DNA from: Celeribacter baekdonensis B30
GTDB taxonomy: Bacteria; Pseudomonadota; Alphaproteobacteria; Rhodobacterales; Rhodobacteraceae
Assembly: GCF_000299875.1 (NCBI RefSeq)
Contig: NZ_AMRK01000015.1
Span: forward strand, 1 to 64,000
DNA length: 64,000 bases
Direction: 5' to 3'
Positions 34,420 to 43,168 of this stretch are shown here, piece after piece. The notes below the pieces were generated by a model. It did not search any database and had not been told where the DNA came from. It saw nothing but the letters and a program-made list of their open reading frames with translations. Each line of letters opens with the position of its first letter. The first letter of the stretch is position 1. Position numbers and translations under genes: made by a program.

Positions 34420-35595
34420 ATGACTGATGGACGCAGACCCCGTTCCGAGCGTGGACAGCTCGATCTGTTCCGCGCGCTGCCCGGGGATTTCGCCCCAAGA
34501 GATGCGCAAGACCTCATGGCCTATCCCTTTTTCTCCCTCGCCAAATCCAAACGGGTCGCACCGATCGACTTTGCCGCTGGTAGCGTCAGCATCCGGGTCG
34601 AGGCGGTTCCCGATCACGGTATGGCCACAATCTGGGATGCCGACATCCTGATCTGGGCGGCGAGCCAGATCGTCGAGGCGCGTGACGCGGGGCTGCGCAC
34701 CTCCCGGCTGATGGCCGCCACCCCTTACGAGATCCTCACCTATGTCGGTCGCGGAACCGGTGCGCGGGACTATCAGCGTCTGAAGGCGGCGTTGGATCGT
34801 CTCCAGTCGACGACGATCTCCACCTCGATCCGGCAGCCGGCGGAAGGACGTCGCCATCGCTTCTCCTGGATCAACGAATGGCAGGAGCGCAGCGACAGGG
34901 AGGGGCGCCCGGACGGCATCGAGTTGATCGTGCCCGACTGGTTCTACCAGGCCGTGCTCGACAATGCACTCATCCTCACCATTGATCGGGCGTATTTCGA
35001 CCTGACTGGCGGGCTCGACCGTTGGCTCTATCGCCTGGTGCGCAAGCATGGTGGCAGGCAACGTGAAGGTTGGCGTTTCGACTTCCATCATCTTCACCAG
35101 AAGTCCGGGGCGCTGTCCCCCTTCAAGCGCTTCGCCTTCGAGCTTCGCGACATCATCCGGCGGCAGCCGCTGCCGGGTTATACGCTCTTTCTCGAGACAG
35201 AGGTTGGTGGCCGCAAGCTGCTGGCTTTCGAGCCTGCTCCGGGCTGTGGAAAACCTGTGAATGGGCTCGTGCTATCGGGAACCCGGGCTATCGTGCTATC
35301 AGGAACCGAAGGCTCGTGCTATCAGGAACCCAAACAGGGGGTAACGCACGGAAGCAAAAGCGGAAATCGCCCCCTTAACTTAGAGTCTAACAAAGAGTCT
35401 AACTTTGAAGAGCGCGCGCGTGATGTGGAAAACCTCATCCGTGCCACCGCAAAGAGCCTCAGCCAGGCCGGTAAGACGAAGGCAGCCGTCGCCCCATCGG
35501 TGCCGCGAACGGCTTCCGATCAGGGTGTCGCAGCAGCCTCCGATCATCCAGATACGCCCCGCCTTCCTCTCGAATTGCCGGGAGGTGGCGAATGA
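34420..35595 (+). CDS. repA: replication initiator RepA (RPA family)
   Basis: The 391-residue initiator of the RPA family has DLFRALPGDFAPRDAQDLMAYPFFSLAK at about 15-42, PYEILTYVGRGTGARDYQRLKAALDRLQST near 107-135, and LTGGLDRWLYRLVRKHGG near 196. A C-terminal disordered tail follows. It starts plasmid-type replication of the excised circle. The tail region (283 on) is encoded by three iterons, so origin and gene overlap. It heads the repA-parA-partner unit, with the ParA start overlapping its stop. Confidence 0.9.
   Translation: MTDGRRPRSERGQLDLFRALPGDFAPRDAQDLMAYPFFSLAKSKRVAPIDFAAGSVSIRVEAVPDHGMATIWDADILIWAASQIVEARDAGLRTSRLMAATPYEILTYVGRGTGARDYQRLKAALDRLQSTTISTSIRQPAEGRRHRFSWINEWQERSDREGRPDGIELIVPDWFYQAVLDNALILTIDRAYFDLTGGLDRWLYRLVRKHGGRQREGWRFDFHHLHQKSGALSPFKRFAFELRDIIRRQPLPGYTLFLETEVGGRKLLAFEPAPGCGKPVNGLVLSGTRAIVLSGTEGSCYQEPKQGVTHGSKSGNRPLNLESNKESNFEERARDVENLIRATAKSLSQAGKTKAAVAPSVPRTASDQGVAAASDHPDTPRLPLELPGGGE
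35268..35330 (+). repeat. three 16-bp iterons inside repA
   Basis: CGTGCTATCGGGAACC at 35268-35283 and CGTGCTATCAGGAACC at 35292-35307 and 35315-35330, spaced 24 and 23 bases. A partial copy (GGGCTATCG) lies at 35285-35293. Spacing near two helical turns and location in repA fit RepA-binding iterons of an origin or a handcuffing site. Confidence 0.75.
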
Positions 35596-36245
35596 TCGTC
35601 GCTCTGCTCAATCAGAAGGGTGGCGTCGGCAAGACGACGCTGGCGCTCCATATTGCTGGCGAATTGGCGATACAGGGCAAGCGCGTCACCCTGATCGATG
35701 CCGACCCGCAAGGCTCCGCCCTGGACTGGTCGCAGCAACGCGCCCGCGAAGGTCTGCCGCGGCTCTTCGGCACCCTCGGCCTGGCCCGTGACACCCTGCA
35801 CCGCGAAGTCCCCGAACTTGCCCGCACAGTCGATCATGTCGTTATTGATGGCCCACCGCGTGTTGCGGGGCTCATGCGCTCAGCGCTGCTCACCGCCGAT
35901 CTGGTGCTGATCCCGGTACAGCCCTCGCCATTCGATGGCTGGGCCTCTGCCGAGATGCTGTCCCTCCTTGGGGAGGCCCGCATTTATCGGCCGGAACTTG
36001 TCGCCCGCTTCCTGCTCAACCGCTGCGGCGCGCGCACCGTTATCGCCCGGGACACCGCCGAGGCGCTGGCGGATCACAATCCTCCTGTGCTTGCCAGCAC
36101 GATTGGTCAGCGCGTCGTCTTTGCAGATGCGGCGCAAACCGGTCGCCTCGCCAGTGACATCGACCGTCAATCGCCTGCTGCCCGAGAGATCGCGGCGCTG
36201 ACGTCTGAGATCGGGCGCCTCGGTCTTGGGAAGGTGGCGGTATGA
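35592..36245 (+). CDS. parA: ParA partition ATPase
   Basis: The 217-residue ParA/MinD-type ATPase has a deviant Walker A KGGVGKTT at 9-16, DADPQGSALDW near 36-46 and VVIDGPPR (Walker B) near 80-87. It segregates the excised element by ATP-driven movement over the nucleoid. It starts after GGGAGGTGG, overlaps the repA stop, and is coupled to a small partner downstream (ATGA overlap). Its size matches the short ParA forms of plasmids that use a small ribbon-helix-helix partner. Confidence 0.93.
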   Translation: MIVALLNQKGGVGKTTLALHIAGELAIQGKRVTLIDADPQGSALDWSQQRAREGLPRLFGTLGLARDTLHREVPELARTVDHVVIDGPPRVAGLMRSALLTADLVLIPVQPSPFDGWASAEMLSLLGEARIYRPELVARFLLNRCGARTVIARDTAEALADHNPPVLASTIGQRVVFADAAQTGRLASDIDRQSPAAREIAALTSEIGRLGLGKVAV

Positions 36246-36496
36246 CCGGGCGCAATGACAAGCGTGGTTTCGCCGCGCGGCCAGTCGATGCCGAGACCTG
36301 GATCAAGGCTGGCGAGGCGCCATCCGCACACGGTCGCGCGGCGGCGATCTATACGGCCCGGCTTACCATCGACATCACCCCGGACCTGCGCGGTCGCATC
36401 AAGGTCGCAGCTTTCAGCCGAGGCGTCACTGTCGCTGACATGCTGCGCGAGTTGCTCGGGCGCGAATATCCGAAACCCGAAGGAGAACCTCAATGA
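36242..36496 (+). CDS. small ParA partner, ribbon-helix-helix-like
   Basis: The 84-residue protein's C-terminal half (AAIYTARLTIDITPDLRGRIKVAAFSRGVTVADMLRELL, split over about 34-72) has the strand-helix-helix pattern of ribbon-helix-helix DNA-binding proteins. The disordered N-terminus could stimulate the ParA ATPase, as in other short partition systems. It is translationally coupled to parA and to the DUF2840 gene. It is most likely the centromere-binding protein; the centromere site was not identified. Confidence 0.78.
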   Translation: MTGRNDKRGFAARPVDAETWIKAGEAPSAHGRAAAIYTARLTIDITPDLRGRIKVAAFSRGVTVADMLRELLGREYPKPEGEPQ

Positions 36497-37014
36497 CCGG
36501 CTTTGTGATCCCCGGCGTGACCGGAGACGGATCGTTCGACGCCCATTCCGGCGGCGAGCTGACGCGCGTGGAACTGACCTGGGTGGAGAAGCGGATCGAG
36601 TTCTGGATCAGGTTCGGCCAGGAGGCCGGAACGCAGATCCTCGACCGCAGCCGCCGCATCGTCTTCTTCCGTCCCGGCGCCGTGTTTGGCTTCGTCCGCT
36701 GGGCGGCGAATGACTACGGAACCGTTGTTTCGCGCATCGACATTGTGCGCGCGATCGCGCCTGGTAGCGCCTGTCAGACGCTGCCCTGCGTGCGTCCCGG
36801 TGGCGAGATTTTGTTGAAGATCGAAGGCTGGCCCAAGGTCGAAGAGGTCCTGCGCCATGTCGATGCTATCGAGGGTCTCGGGATCGACCCTGCCGAGGTC
36901 GATCCCGACCACTGGCGCCATGTCGCCCACTGGATGAAGGCGGGCGAAGCGCCGCGCGCCTATACGGCGGAACGCCATGCCGCATGGCTCCGGCGCCGGG
37001 AGATCGGAAAATGA
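36493..37014 (+). CDS. DUF2840 family protein
   Basis: The 173-residue DUF2840 protein contains LTRVELTWVEKRIEFWIRFG, AVFGFVRWAANDYGTVVSRIDI and HVDAIEGLGIDPAEVDPDHW. The family is specific to ICE and plasmid backbones between parA and traF, and has no assigned activity. AGGAG lies seven bases before the ATG, and both ends overlap neighbours by four bases. That tight coupling implies a role in the same transfer and partition step. Confidence 0.88.
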   Translation: MTGFVIPGVTGDGSFDAHSGGELTRVELTWVEKRIEFWIRFGQEAGTQILDRSRRIVFFRPGAVFGFVRWAANDYGTVVSRIDIVRAIAPGSACQTLPCVRPGGEILLKIEGWPKVEEVLRHVDAIEGLGIDPAEVDPDHWRHVAHWMKAGEAPRAYTAERHAAWLRRREIGK

Positions 37015-37553
37015 CCCGTGCCCGCTACATCATGGCGACGGTCGCGACGCTCGCCACCGTCATCGTCAGCAGCATTCCGACTACACCTCGGCTGGTCTGG
37101 AACGCCTCGGCCAGCGTGCCGATTGGTCTCTACGCCATCGCGCCGGCGGATCGGCTCGAGGTGCCAGATCTGGTCGTGGTCATGCCGCCCGAACCCTTTG
37201 CAGGTTTCATGGTCGCGCGCGGCTATGTCGGTCGCGATGTACCGATCCTGAAGCACGTCATCGGGCTGCCGGGACAACGGGTCTGCCGTGACGGCGCTGC
37301 GATCACCGTCGATGGCAGACACCTGGGGGAGGCGCGAGAGCGCGACAGCGAGGGCCGTGATCTTCCCGTCTGGCAGGGCTGCCGCACCATCGCGGAGGGC
37401 GAGGTGTTCCTGATGAACCCGGCGGTCTCTGACAGCTTCGATGGCCGCTACTTCGGTCCGTTCCCCACCTCGGCAGTGATCGGCCGGGCCAGTCCACTGT
37501 TCACCGACGAGGGCGGCGATGGCCGCCTCGTCTGGCACGCGCCGGAGCGGTGA
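37011..37553 (+). CDS. traF: conjugal transfer signal peptidase TraF (S26 family)
   Basis: The 180-residue S26-family signal peptidase has one N-terminal membrane segment (about 5-20), catalytic Ser in the SASVPIGLY motif near 37 and catalytic Lys in VPILKHVIGLPGQ near 83. TraF matures the pilin TrbC, and in RP4 also joins its ends. The ATG at 37011 overlaps the DUF2840 stop, and the longer upstream frame is rejected. Its place ahead of the trb operon is standard for this ICE class. Confidence 0.92.
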   Translation: MTRARYIMATVATLATVIVSSIPTTPRLVWNASASVPIGLYAIAPADRLEVPDLVVVMPPEPFAGFMVARGYVGRDVPILKHVIGLPGQRVCRDGAAITVDGRHLGEARERDSEGRDLPVWQGCRTIAEGEVFLMNPAVSDSFDGRYFGPFPTSAVIGRASPLFTDEGGDGRLVWHAPER

Positions 37554-37619
37554 CGCGCGTTTATGGCGGGACGTGCCAGCGGCCTGCCTCCCATTCACCG
37601 CATGAGGAAGGAGCCTCCA

Positions 37620-37955
37620 ATGCCACAGATCGGTCAATTCACCCGCACCCCGTCTGGCTATGCCGGACAACTGCGTACGCTCTCTCTCGACCTGGAACTG
37701 ACCTTCGTTCCCACAGACAATGTCGATTCAGAGAAAGCTCCCGCCTACCGCATTCATCTCGGTGACGAGGAAGGCCCGGAGGTTGGCGCGGGCTGGAATC
37801 ACACAGGCGAAACCGCAGGGGCGTTCGTTTCGGTCCTGCTCGATGATCCGGTTTTCCGGCATCCGATCCGCGCCCGCCTGTTCCAGTCGGATGAGGAGGG
37901 CAGGGACTGGGGGCTGCACTGGACCCGCCCGAAGAAGCGCGATGAGCGGGACTGA
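37620..37955 (+). CDS. DUF736 family protein, second copy
   Basis: The 111-residue DUF736 paralogue opens MPQIGQFTRTPSGYAG and has LGDEEGPEVGAGWN in place of the VGRAEIGAAW found in the first copy. AAGGAG lies about ten bases upstream of the ATG, and the earlier in-frame start at 37563 is less likely. It sits two bases before the transglycosylase gene. Two DUF736 genes per ICE is common; the divergence between the copies suggests separate roles. Confidence 0.88.
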   Translation: MPQIGQFTRTPSGYAGQLRTLSLDLELTFVPTDNVDSEKAPAYRIHLGDEEGPEVGAGWNHTGETAGAFVSVLLDDPVFRHPIRARLFQSDEEGRDWGLHWTRPKKRDERD

Positions 37956-37957
37956 CG

Positions 37958-38719
37958 ATGATCATGTCCTGCACCCGTCCCGCCTCGGGGAGAGGTGGCA
38001 TCTGCCGCCGCATACTCCTTCTTCTTTCCGGCCTCCTCATCCCGGTCACCGCCACGCAGCCGCTCTTGGCGCAAACCGGTGTGCCCGAACACGCAATCGC
38101 CGCGCATCCCTACGCCGCCCAAGTCACCGAGGCATCGCAGCGCTTCGGCATTCCGACGACATGGATCATGGCCGTGATGCGGGCAGAGAGTGCGGGCGAT
38201 CTGCGTGCGGTTTCTTCCGCTGGCGCGATGGGGTTGATGCAGGTCATGCCCGACACCTGGGCCGGGCTGCGCATCCGTCATGGCCTCGGCCGAGACCCTT
38301 TTGATCCGCGTGACAACATCCTCGCGGGCACGGCCTATCTTCGCGAGATGTGGGATCGCTACGGCAATGTCGCGGCGATGCTGGCCGCCTATAACGCCGG
38401 TCCCTCCCGCTACGACGAATACCGCTTGGCGGACCGTCCGCTGCCCGCCGAGACACGCGCCTATGTCGCTGCGCTTGCGCCCGTTCTGCTTGGCGAGCGG
38501 CCATCGGGCATCGCTGTCACTGCAGCCCGGCCGCTCGATTGGCGTGAGGCGGCGCTCTTCATCAGCCGCGACGACGGCGCGTCTGCGATCGGTTCTGTGT
38601 CGCCTCACCGGACCGTCGGCGGCGCTGCTTCACCCGTCCCGGCGTCGCCCCAGACGGGCATCACCCCGCAGCCTGAAGGCCTCTTTGTCCAGCGGGAGAC
38701 TGGTGAGGTCCGGCCATGA
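37958..38719 (+). CDS. lytic transglycosylase (SLT family)
   Basis: A 253-residue exported protein. A signal peptide with a hydrophobic core lies at about 18-38. The SLT domain holds catalytic Glu in MRAESAGD near 77, SSAGAMGLMQVMPDTW near 86-101 and AAYNAGPSRY near 143-152. It opens the peptidoglycan for the mating channel, the role of VirB1/TrbN. The C-terminal 60 residues are proline rich and disordered. It is the last gene before the oriT region and relaxase. Confidence 0.9.
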   Translation: MIMSCTRPASGRGGICRRILLLLSGLLIPVTATQPLLAQTGVPEHAIAAHPYAAQVTEASQRFGIPTTWIMAVMRAESAGDLRAVSSAGAMGLMQVMPDTWAGLRIRHGLGRDPFDPRDNILAGTAYLREMWDRYGNVAAMLAAYNAGPSRYDEYRLADRPLPAETRAYVAALAPVLLGERPSGIAVTAARPLDWREAALFISRDDGASAIGSVSPHRTVGGAASPVPASPQTGITPQPEGLFVQRETGEVRP

Positions 38720-38820
38720 CCCGCGCGACGACACTTCGCATTCCGTCGTGCTCTGGCGTGTCTTGGAGGGCGCGAGGGGTGGAGGCGGGCACCACGACCG
38801 AAGGATGGCAGGATAAAAGG

Positions 38821-38953
38821 GCGCACGGTGCGCGGCGGTTGGGCGGTTGTTTTTGTTCATGTTTTTGCTGCGTTCCGCACCGTGTGGCGCATGCGCGCAC
38901 CGTGCGCTATCCGCCTAAGGTTTTGAAAATGATCGCTGTTTCGCACCGTGCGG
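38821..38953. repeat. palindromic repeat cluster, putative oriT
   Basis: Four copies of a 13-base quasi-palindrome: GCGCACGGTGCGC (38821), CCGCACCGTGTGG (38875), GCGCACCGTGCGC (38895) and TCGCACCGTGCGG (38941). They fill the gap between the transglycosylase and the relaxase start, where oriT lies in related ICEs. An operator controlling traI is the alternative. Confidence 0.55.
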
Positions 38954-38962
38954 GGATTTCCC

Positions 38963-40717
38963 ATGCCCGATGATCGCGAGTTCCGCATCCGCCCGGGGCG
39001 TATCCGTTCGACACGGGCGCAGCAGGCCCGGCCCTTTGTCGCACAGGCCCTGGCTGCGGCGAAGAAGGCCGGTGGTGGTGTCTCGCGGGCCGGGCGCGTC
39101 ACTCCGGGCAATCGGTCCCGTTTCGGGCGCGGTCAGCGCGCCAGCATTCAGGCCAACCGCCTCATCACCGCCCGCACGCGCGGCGCGGTGGTCAAGGCGC
39201 GTGTGGTGCGGCACAGCGGGACGTCCGCGCCTCTCGGAGCCCACCTCGATTACCTGCGCCGGGACGGCGTGACCCGGGACGGGGAGAAGGCCAGGCTCTT
39301 CGGTCCGGAAACGGAGGATGCCGAAGGCCGGGCCTTCGCCGGGCGGTGTCGCGATGACCGTCATCATTTCCGCTTCATCGTCTCGCCCGATGACGCGCCG
39401 GACATGTCCGACCTGCAATCCTTCACCCGCGATCTCGTCGGGCGGATGGAGCAGGATCTCGACACGTCGCTTGACTGGGTCGGCGTCGACCACTGGAACA
39501 CCGCCTATCCGCATGTCCATCTGATCGTCCGGGGCGTGCGCGACGACGGCCAGGATCTCGTGATCTCGCGGGACTACATCAAGGAGGGGATGCGCGACAG
39601 GGTACGGGATCTCATCACCCAGGAACTGGGCCCGCGCAGCGATCTCGACATCCGCCGGACGCTTGAACGTCAGATCGGGGCCGAGCGCTGGACGCAGCTC
39701 GATCGTCAGTTGCTGCGGGATGCGGGGCGTTCGCGCATCCTCGACATGGCGCCGGATGCGGATCGGCAGCCGGATGCGCTTCACCAGCTGAAGGTCGGGC
39801 GTCTGCGCCGGCTGGAAGTGCTCGGCGTTGCTGACCAAATCGGCAAGGCACAATGGCATATCAGGGACGATGCCGAGGTGGTCCTGCGCGAAATGGGGGA
39901 GCGTGGCGACATCATCAAGCGGATGCATCGGGCTCTGACGGAACGCGGGATCGAGCGCGGGTCCTCAAGCTTTGTGCTTGCCGCGGAGAGGCTCGATGTT
40001 CCCGTCATCGGTCGTCTGGTCCAGCGGGGTCTCGATGACGAGCTGAAAGGGACGGCCTATGCCGTCGTCGATGGTGTCGATGGCCGGAGCCACCATATCC
40101 GTCTGCCTCATCTCGACGCTGCCGGCGACAGCGCTCCCGGCTCGATCGTAGAACTCCGCACCTATGACGATGCGCGCGGCCAGCGTCGTGTCGCACTGGC
40201 GGCCCGGTCCGACCTGGACCTTGCCGCGCAGGTCTCCGCGTCGGGGGCCACCTGGCTCGACCGGCAGGCCATCGCGCGCGACCCGCTCGCTCTGTCGGAC
40301 CGGGGCTTCGGTGCCGAGGTCCGGCAGGCCCTGGAAGCCCGGGCCGATCATCTGATCTCGGAGGGGCTCGCCGAGCGGCAGGGCGGCAGGGTGGTCTTGG
40401 CCCGGCGTCTGCTCGGAACCTTGCGCGACCGGGAGTTGCAGGCGGTTGGCACGCAGCTCTCGGCGGAAACCGGGTTACCGTTCAACAAGGCGGATCCGGG
40501 TGACTACGTCAGCGGCCTCTATCGCGAGCGTCTCGCACTGGCTTCGGGCCGTTTTGCGATGATCGAGGGCTATGGCGCGGACGGCGCGCTCGGTTTCCAG
40601 CTCGTGCCCTGGTCCCCCTCCCTCGAAAAGCACCTCGACCGGGATGTCACCGGCGTCGCGCGCGGGGACGGCGGGGTTGATTGGGACTTTGGCCGCAAGC
40701 GCGGCCTTGGCCTCTGA
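38963..40717 (+). CDS. traI: conjugal transfer relaxase TraI (VirD2-like, DUF3363)
   Basis: The 584-residue relaxase has a basic N-terminus, RVVRHSGTSAPLGAHLDYLRRDGV near 85-110, HHFRFIVSPDDA near 137, and the metal-binding H-x-H motif in YPHVHLIVRG near 182-191. The C-terminal part is DUF3363. It nicks oriT, binds the 5' end covalently and leads the strand into the recipient. The ATG at 38963 is preferred to 38948. The last oriT repeat overlaps the leader, so TraI may repress itself. Confidence 0.9.
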   Translation: MPDDREFRIRPGRIRSTRAQQARPFVAQALAAAKKAGGGVSRAGRVTPGNRSRFGRGQRASIQANRLITARTRGAVVKARVVRHSGTSAPLGAHLDYLRRDGVTRDGEKARLFGPETEDAEGRAFAGRCRDDRHHFRFIVSPDDAPDMSDLQSFTRDLVGRMEQDLDTSLDWVGVDHWNTAYPHVHLIVRGVRDDGQDLVISRDYIKEGMRDRVRDLITQELGPRSDLDIRRTLERQIGAERWTQLDRQLLRDAGRSRILDMAPDADRQPDALHQLKVGRLRRLEVLGVADQIGKAQWHIRDDAEVVLREMGERGDIIKRMHRALTERGIERGSSSFVLAAERLDVPVIGRLVQRGLDDELKGTAYAVVDGVDGRSHHIRLPHLDAAGDSAPGSIVELRTYDDARGQRRVALAARSDLDLAAQVSASGATWLDRQAIARDPLALSDRGFGAEVRQALEARADHLISEGLAERQGGRVVLARRLLGTLRDRELQAVGTQLSAETGLPFNKADPGDYVSGLYRERLALASGRFAMIEGYGADGALGFQLVPWSPSLEKHLDRDVTGVARGDGGVDWDFGRKRGLGL

Positions 40718-40744
40718 TCAAAACACCGGAAAGGACCGACAGTC

Positions 40745-42730
40745 ATGTCCGCGACCAAGATCCTCTGGGGGCAGATCTCTATTGTCTTCCTCATCATTCT
40801 GGCCACCACCTGGGGCGCGACGCAATACGTGGCCGCGAGCCTCGGCTATCAGGCGCAGCTGGGCCCGCCCTGGTTCGTGCTGTTCGGGACGCCCGTCTAC
40901 TATCCTCCAGCCATTTTCTGGTGGTGGTATTTCTACGAGGCCTACGCGCCGCCGATCTTCGCGACGGGCGGGATCATCGCCGCCTCGGGTGGTTTCATCG
41001 CGATCGGTGTTGCCATCGCCATGTCGGTCTGGCGCGCCCGCGAGGCCCGCAACGTCGCGACCTATGGATCAGCCCGATGGGCCGAGAAAGGCGAGGTGAA
41101 GGCGGCCGGTTTGCTTGACCCGGATGGTGTGGTCCTCGGTCGCTATGAGCGGGAATATCTGCGCCACGATGGGCCGGAGCATGTGCTCTGCTTCGCGCCG
41201 ACGCGATCCGGCAAGGGGGTAGGGCTCGTCGTTCCCTCTCTTCTCACCTGGCCTGGCTCGGCCATCGTTCATGACATCAAGGGGGAGAACTGGCAGTTGA
41301 CCGCAGGGTTCCGGGCCCGGCACGGTCGGGTCCGGCTGTTCGATCCGACCAATCCGAACTCTTCGGCCTACAACCCCCTGCTGGAAGTGCGCCGTGGGGA
41401 GTGGGAGGTTCGCGATGTCCAGAACATTGCCGATATTCTCGTCGATCCCGAGGGAAGTCTGGAGCGGCGAAACCACTGGGAGAAGACCAGCCACAGCCTG
41501 CTCGTCGGGGCGATCCTGCATGTCCTTTATGCCGAGAAGGACAAGACGCTGGCCGGTGTCGCCAACTTCCTGTCCGACCCGCGGCGTCCTGTAGAGTCGA
41601 CGCTACGCGCGATGATGCGGACGTCGCACCTGGGGGAGGCGGGGCCGCATCCCGTGGTCGCCAGTGCCGCCCGTGAATTGCTCAACAAGTCCGAGAATGA
41701 ACGCTCCGGTGTGCTTTCGACGGCGATGTCTTTCCTTGGCCTCTATCGAGACCCCGTGGTCGCACAGGTCACGCGCCGCTGCGACTGGCGGATCGGCGAT
41801 ATTGTCGGGGGCACGCGACCAGTCACGCTCTACCTCGTGGTGCCGCCTTCGGACATCAATCGCACCAAGCCGCTCATCCGACTGATCCTCAACCAGATCG
41901 GCCGACGCCTGACCGAGGATTTGCAGGGCAAGGACGACCGTCATCGGCTGCTTCTGATGCTCGATGAGTTCCCGGCGCTTGGCCGGTTGGATTTCTTCGA
42001 GAGCGCGCTGGCCTTCATGGCGGGCTACGGGCTGAAGAGCTTCCTCATCGCCCAGTCGCTGAACCAGATCGAGAAGGCCTACGGCCCAAACAACTCGATC
42101 CTCGACAACTGCCATGTCCGGGTGAGCTTCGCGACCAATGATGAGCGTACGGCCAAGCGGGTGTCCGACGCTCTCGGCACCGCCACCGAGATGAAGGCGA
42201 TGAAGAACTACGCCGGGCACCGTCTGGCGCCCTGGCTCAGCCATCTCATGGTGTCCCGATCGGAAACTGCGCGGGCCTTGCTCACGCCCGGAGAAATCAT
42301 GCAACTGCCGCCGTCCGACGAGATCGTCATGGTGGCTGGCACGCCGCCGATCCGGGCGACGAAAGCACGGTATTACGAAGATGCGCGGTTTACTGAGCGG
42401 GTCTTGCCGCCACCCGACCTAGTGGATGAAGGCGCGTCCGGGAAGGATGACTGGAGCAGTCTGGCCGTCCCAACGCAGGGCGACGAGCCGGAGCCAGTCT
42501 CCGAGACGGGATCGGAGGATGAGGACCCGACTGCGTCAGAGCGCCGTCTTCAGCCGGAGCTGGCGCAGACTCAGCCCGTTGACAGGCAGACACCTCTCGA
42601 GAACGAGTTTGAATTCGACCCACCAGAGGATGAAGAGGATGGCGCTGTCCGCAATCGCCGCATCATGCAGCAGATGCGAGGTGTCGCGCGTCAGGTCTCC
42701 CTCAATCCCGACGACGGGATGGAGCTTTGA
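40745..42730 (+). CDS. traG: conjugal transfer coupling protein TraG (VirD4-like)
   Basis: The 661-residue type IV coupling ATPase has two to three N-terminal membrane segments (about 10-30, 52-72, 77-100), Walker A APTRSGKGVG near 149-158 and Walker B LLLMLDEFPALG near 399-410. It delivers the relaxase-DNA complex to the Trb channel. The C-terminal 90 residues are acidic and disordered and may bind the relaxase. GGAAAGG precedes the ATG. It is followed directly by a CopG-type regulator. Confidence 0.94.
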   Translation: MSATKILWGQISIVFLIILATTWGATQYVAASLGYQAQLGPPWFVLFGTPVYYPPAIFWWWYFYEAYAPPIFATGGIIAASGGFIAIGVAIAMSVWRAREARNVATYGSARWAEKGEVKAAGLLDPDGVVLGRYEREYLRHDGPEHVLCFAPTRSGKGVGLVVPSLLTWPGSAIVHDIKGENWQLTAGFRARHGRVRLFDPTNPNSSAYNPLLEVRRGEWEVRDVQNIADILVDPEGSLERRNHWEKTSHSLLVGAILHVLYAEKDKTLAGVANFLSDPRRPVESTLRAMMRTSHLGEAGPHPVVASAARELLNKSENERSGVLSTAMSFLGLYRDPVVAQVTRRCDWRIGDIVGGTRPVTLYLVVPPSDINRTKPLIRLILNQIGRRLTEDLQGKDDRHRLLLMLDEFPALGRLDFFESALAFMAGYGLKSFLIAQSLNQIEKAYGPNNSILDNCHVRVSFATNDERTAKRVSDALGTATEMKAMKNYAGHRLAPWLSHLMVSRSETARALLTPGEIMQLPPSDEIVMVAGTPPIRATKARYYEDARFTERVLPPPDLVDEGASGKDDWSSLAVPTQGDEPEPVSETGSEDEDPTASERRLQPELAQTQPVDRQTPLENEFEFDPPEDEEDGAVRNRRIMQQMRGVARQVSLNPDDGMEL

Positions 42731-42732
42731 TC

Positions 42733-43161
42733 ATGACCACCAGCCGCAAGAAGACGAAGATCTCGGTCTACCTCGATCCCGAGGTCATGCAGATGCTGGC
42801 AGACTTCGCCGCCCGGCGTGATCGATCCCAATCGATGGTGGCCGAGGCCGCGATCGCATCCTTCCTCTCTCCGGATGACGCAGAGCGCCGCGAGGCGGTT
42901 TTGGCCCGACGCCTGGATCAGATTGACAGGCGGATCACCCGGCTGGAACGCGATGTCGGGATCTCCGTCGAAAGCCTGGCGGTGTTCATCCGATTCTGGC
43001 TTGCGACGACACCGGCCCTGCCGGAACCCGCAGCCAAGGCGGCGCGGGCAAAGGCTGGGGAGCGCTACGAGGCGTTTATCTCAGCTCTCGGTCGGCGCCT
43101 GGCCCAGGGGCCGAAGCTGCGGCAGGAGGTATCGGAGGATGTGGAAGGGGGGCCGACCTGA
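42733..43161 (+). CDS. CopG-type ribbon-helix-helix regulator
   Basis: The 142-residue protein has a ribbon-helix-helix N-terminus (KKTKISVYLDPEVMQMLADFAARRDRSQSMVAEAAIASFL, split over about 6-46), a coiled-coil middle (RLDQIDRRITRLERDVG) and a helical tail. It probably binds DNA in front of the trb operon or near oriT as an accessory to the relaxosome. ATG at 42733 is used; a TTG two codons earlier overlaps the traG stop and is less likely. In related elements trbB follows at once; here 660 bases intervene. Confidence 0.87.
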   Translation: MTTSRKKTKISVYLDPEVMQMLADFAARRDRSQSMVAEAAIASFLSPDDAERREAVLARRLDQIDRRITRLERDVGISVESLAVFIRFWLATTPALPEPAAKAARAKAGERYEAFISALGRRLAQGPKLRQEVSEDVEGGPT

Positions 43162-43168
43162 GGTCTGT

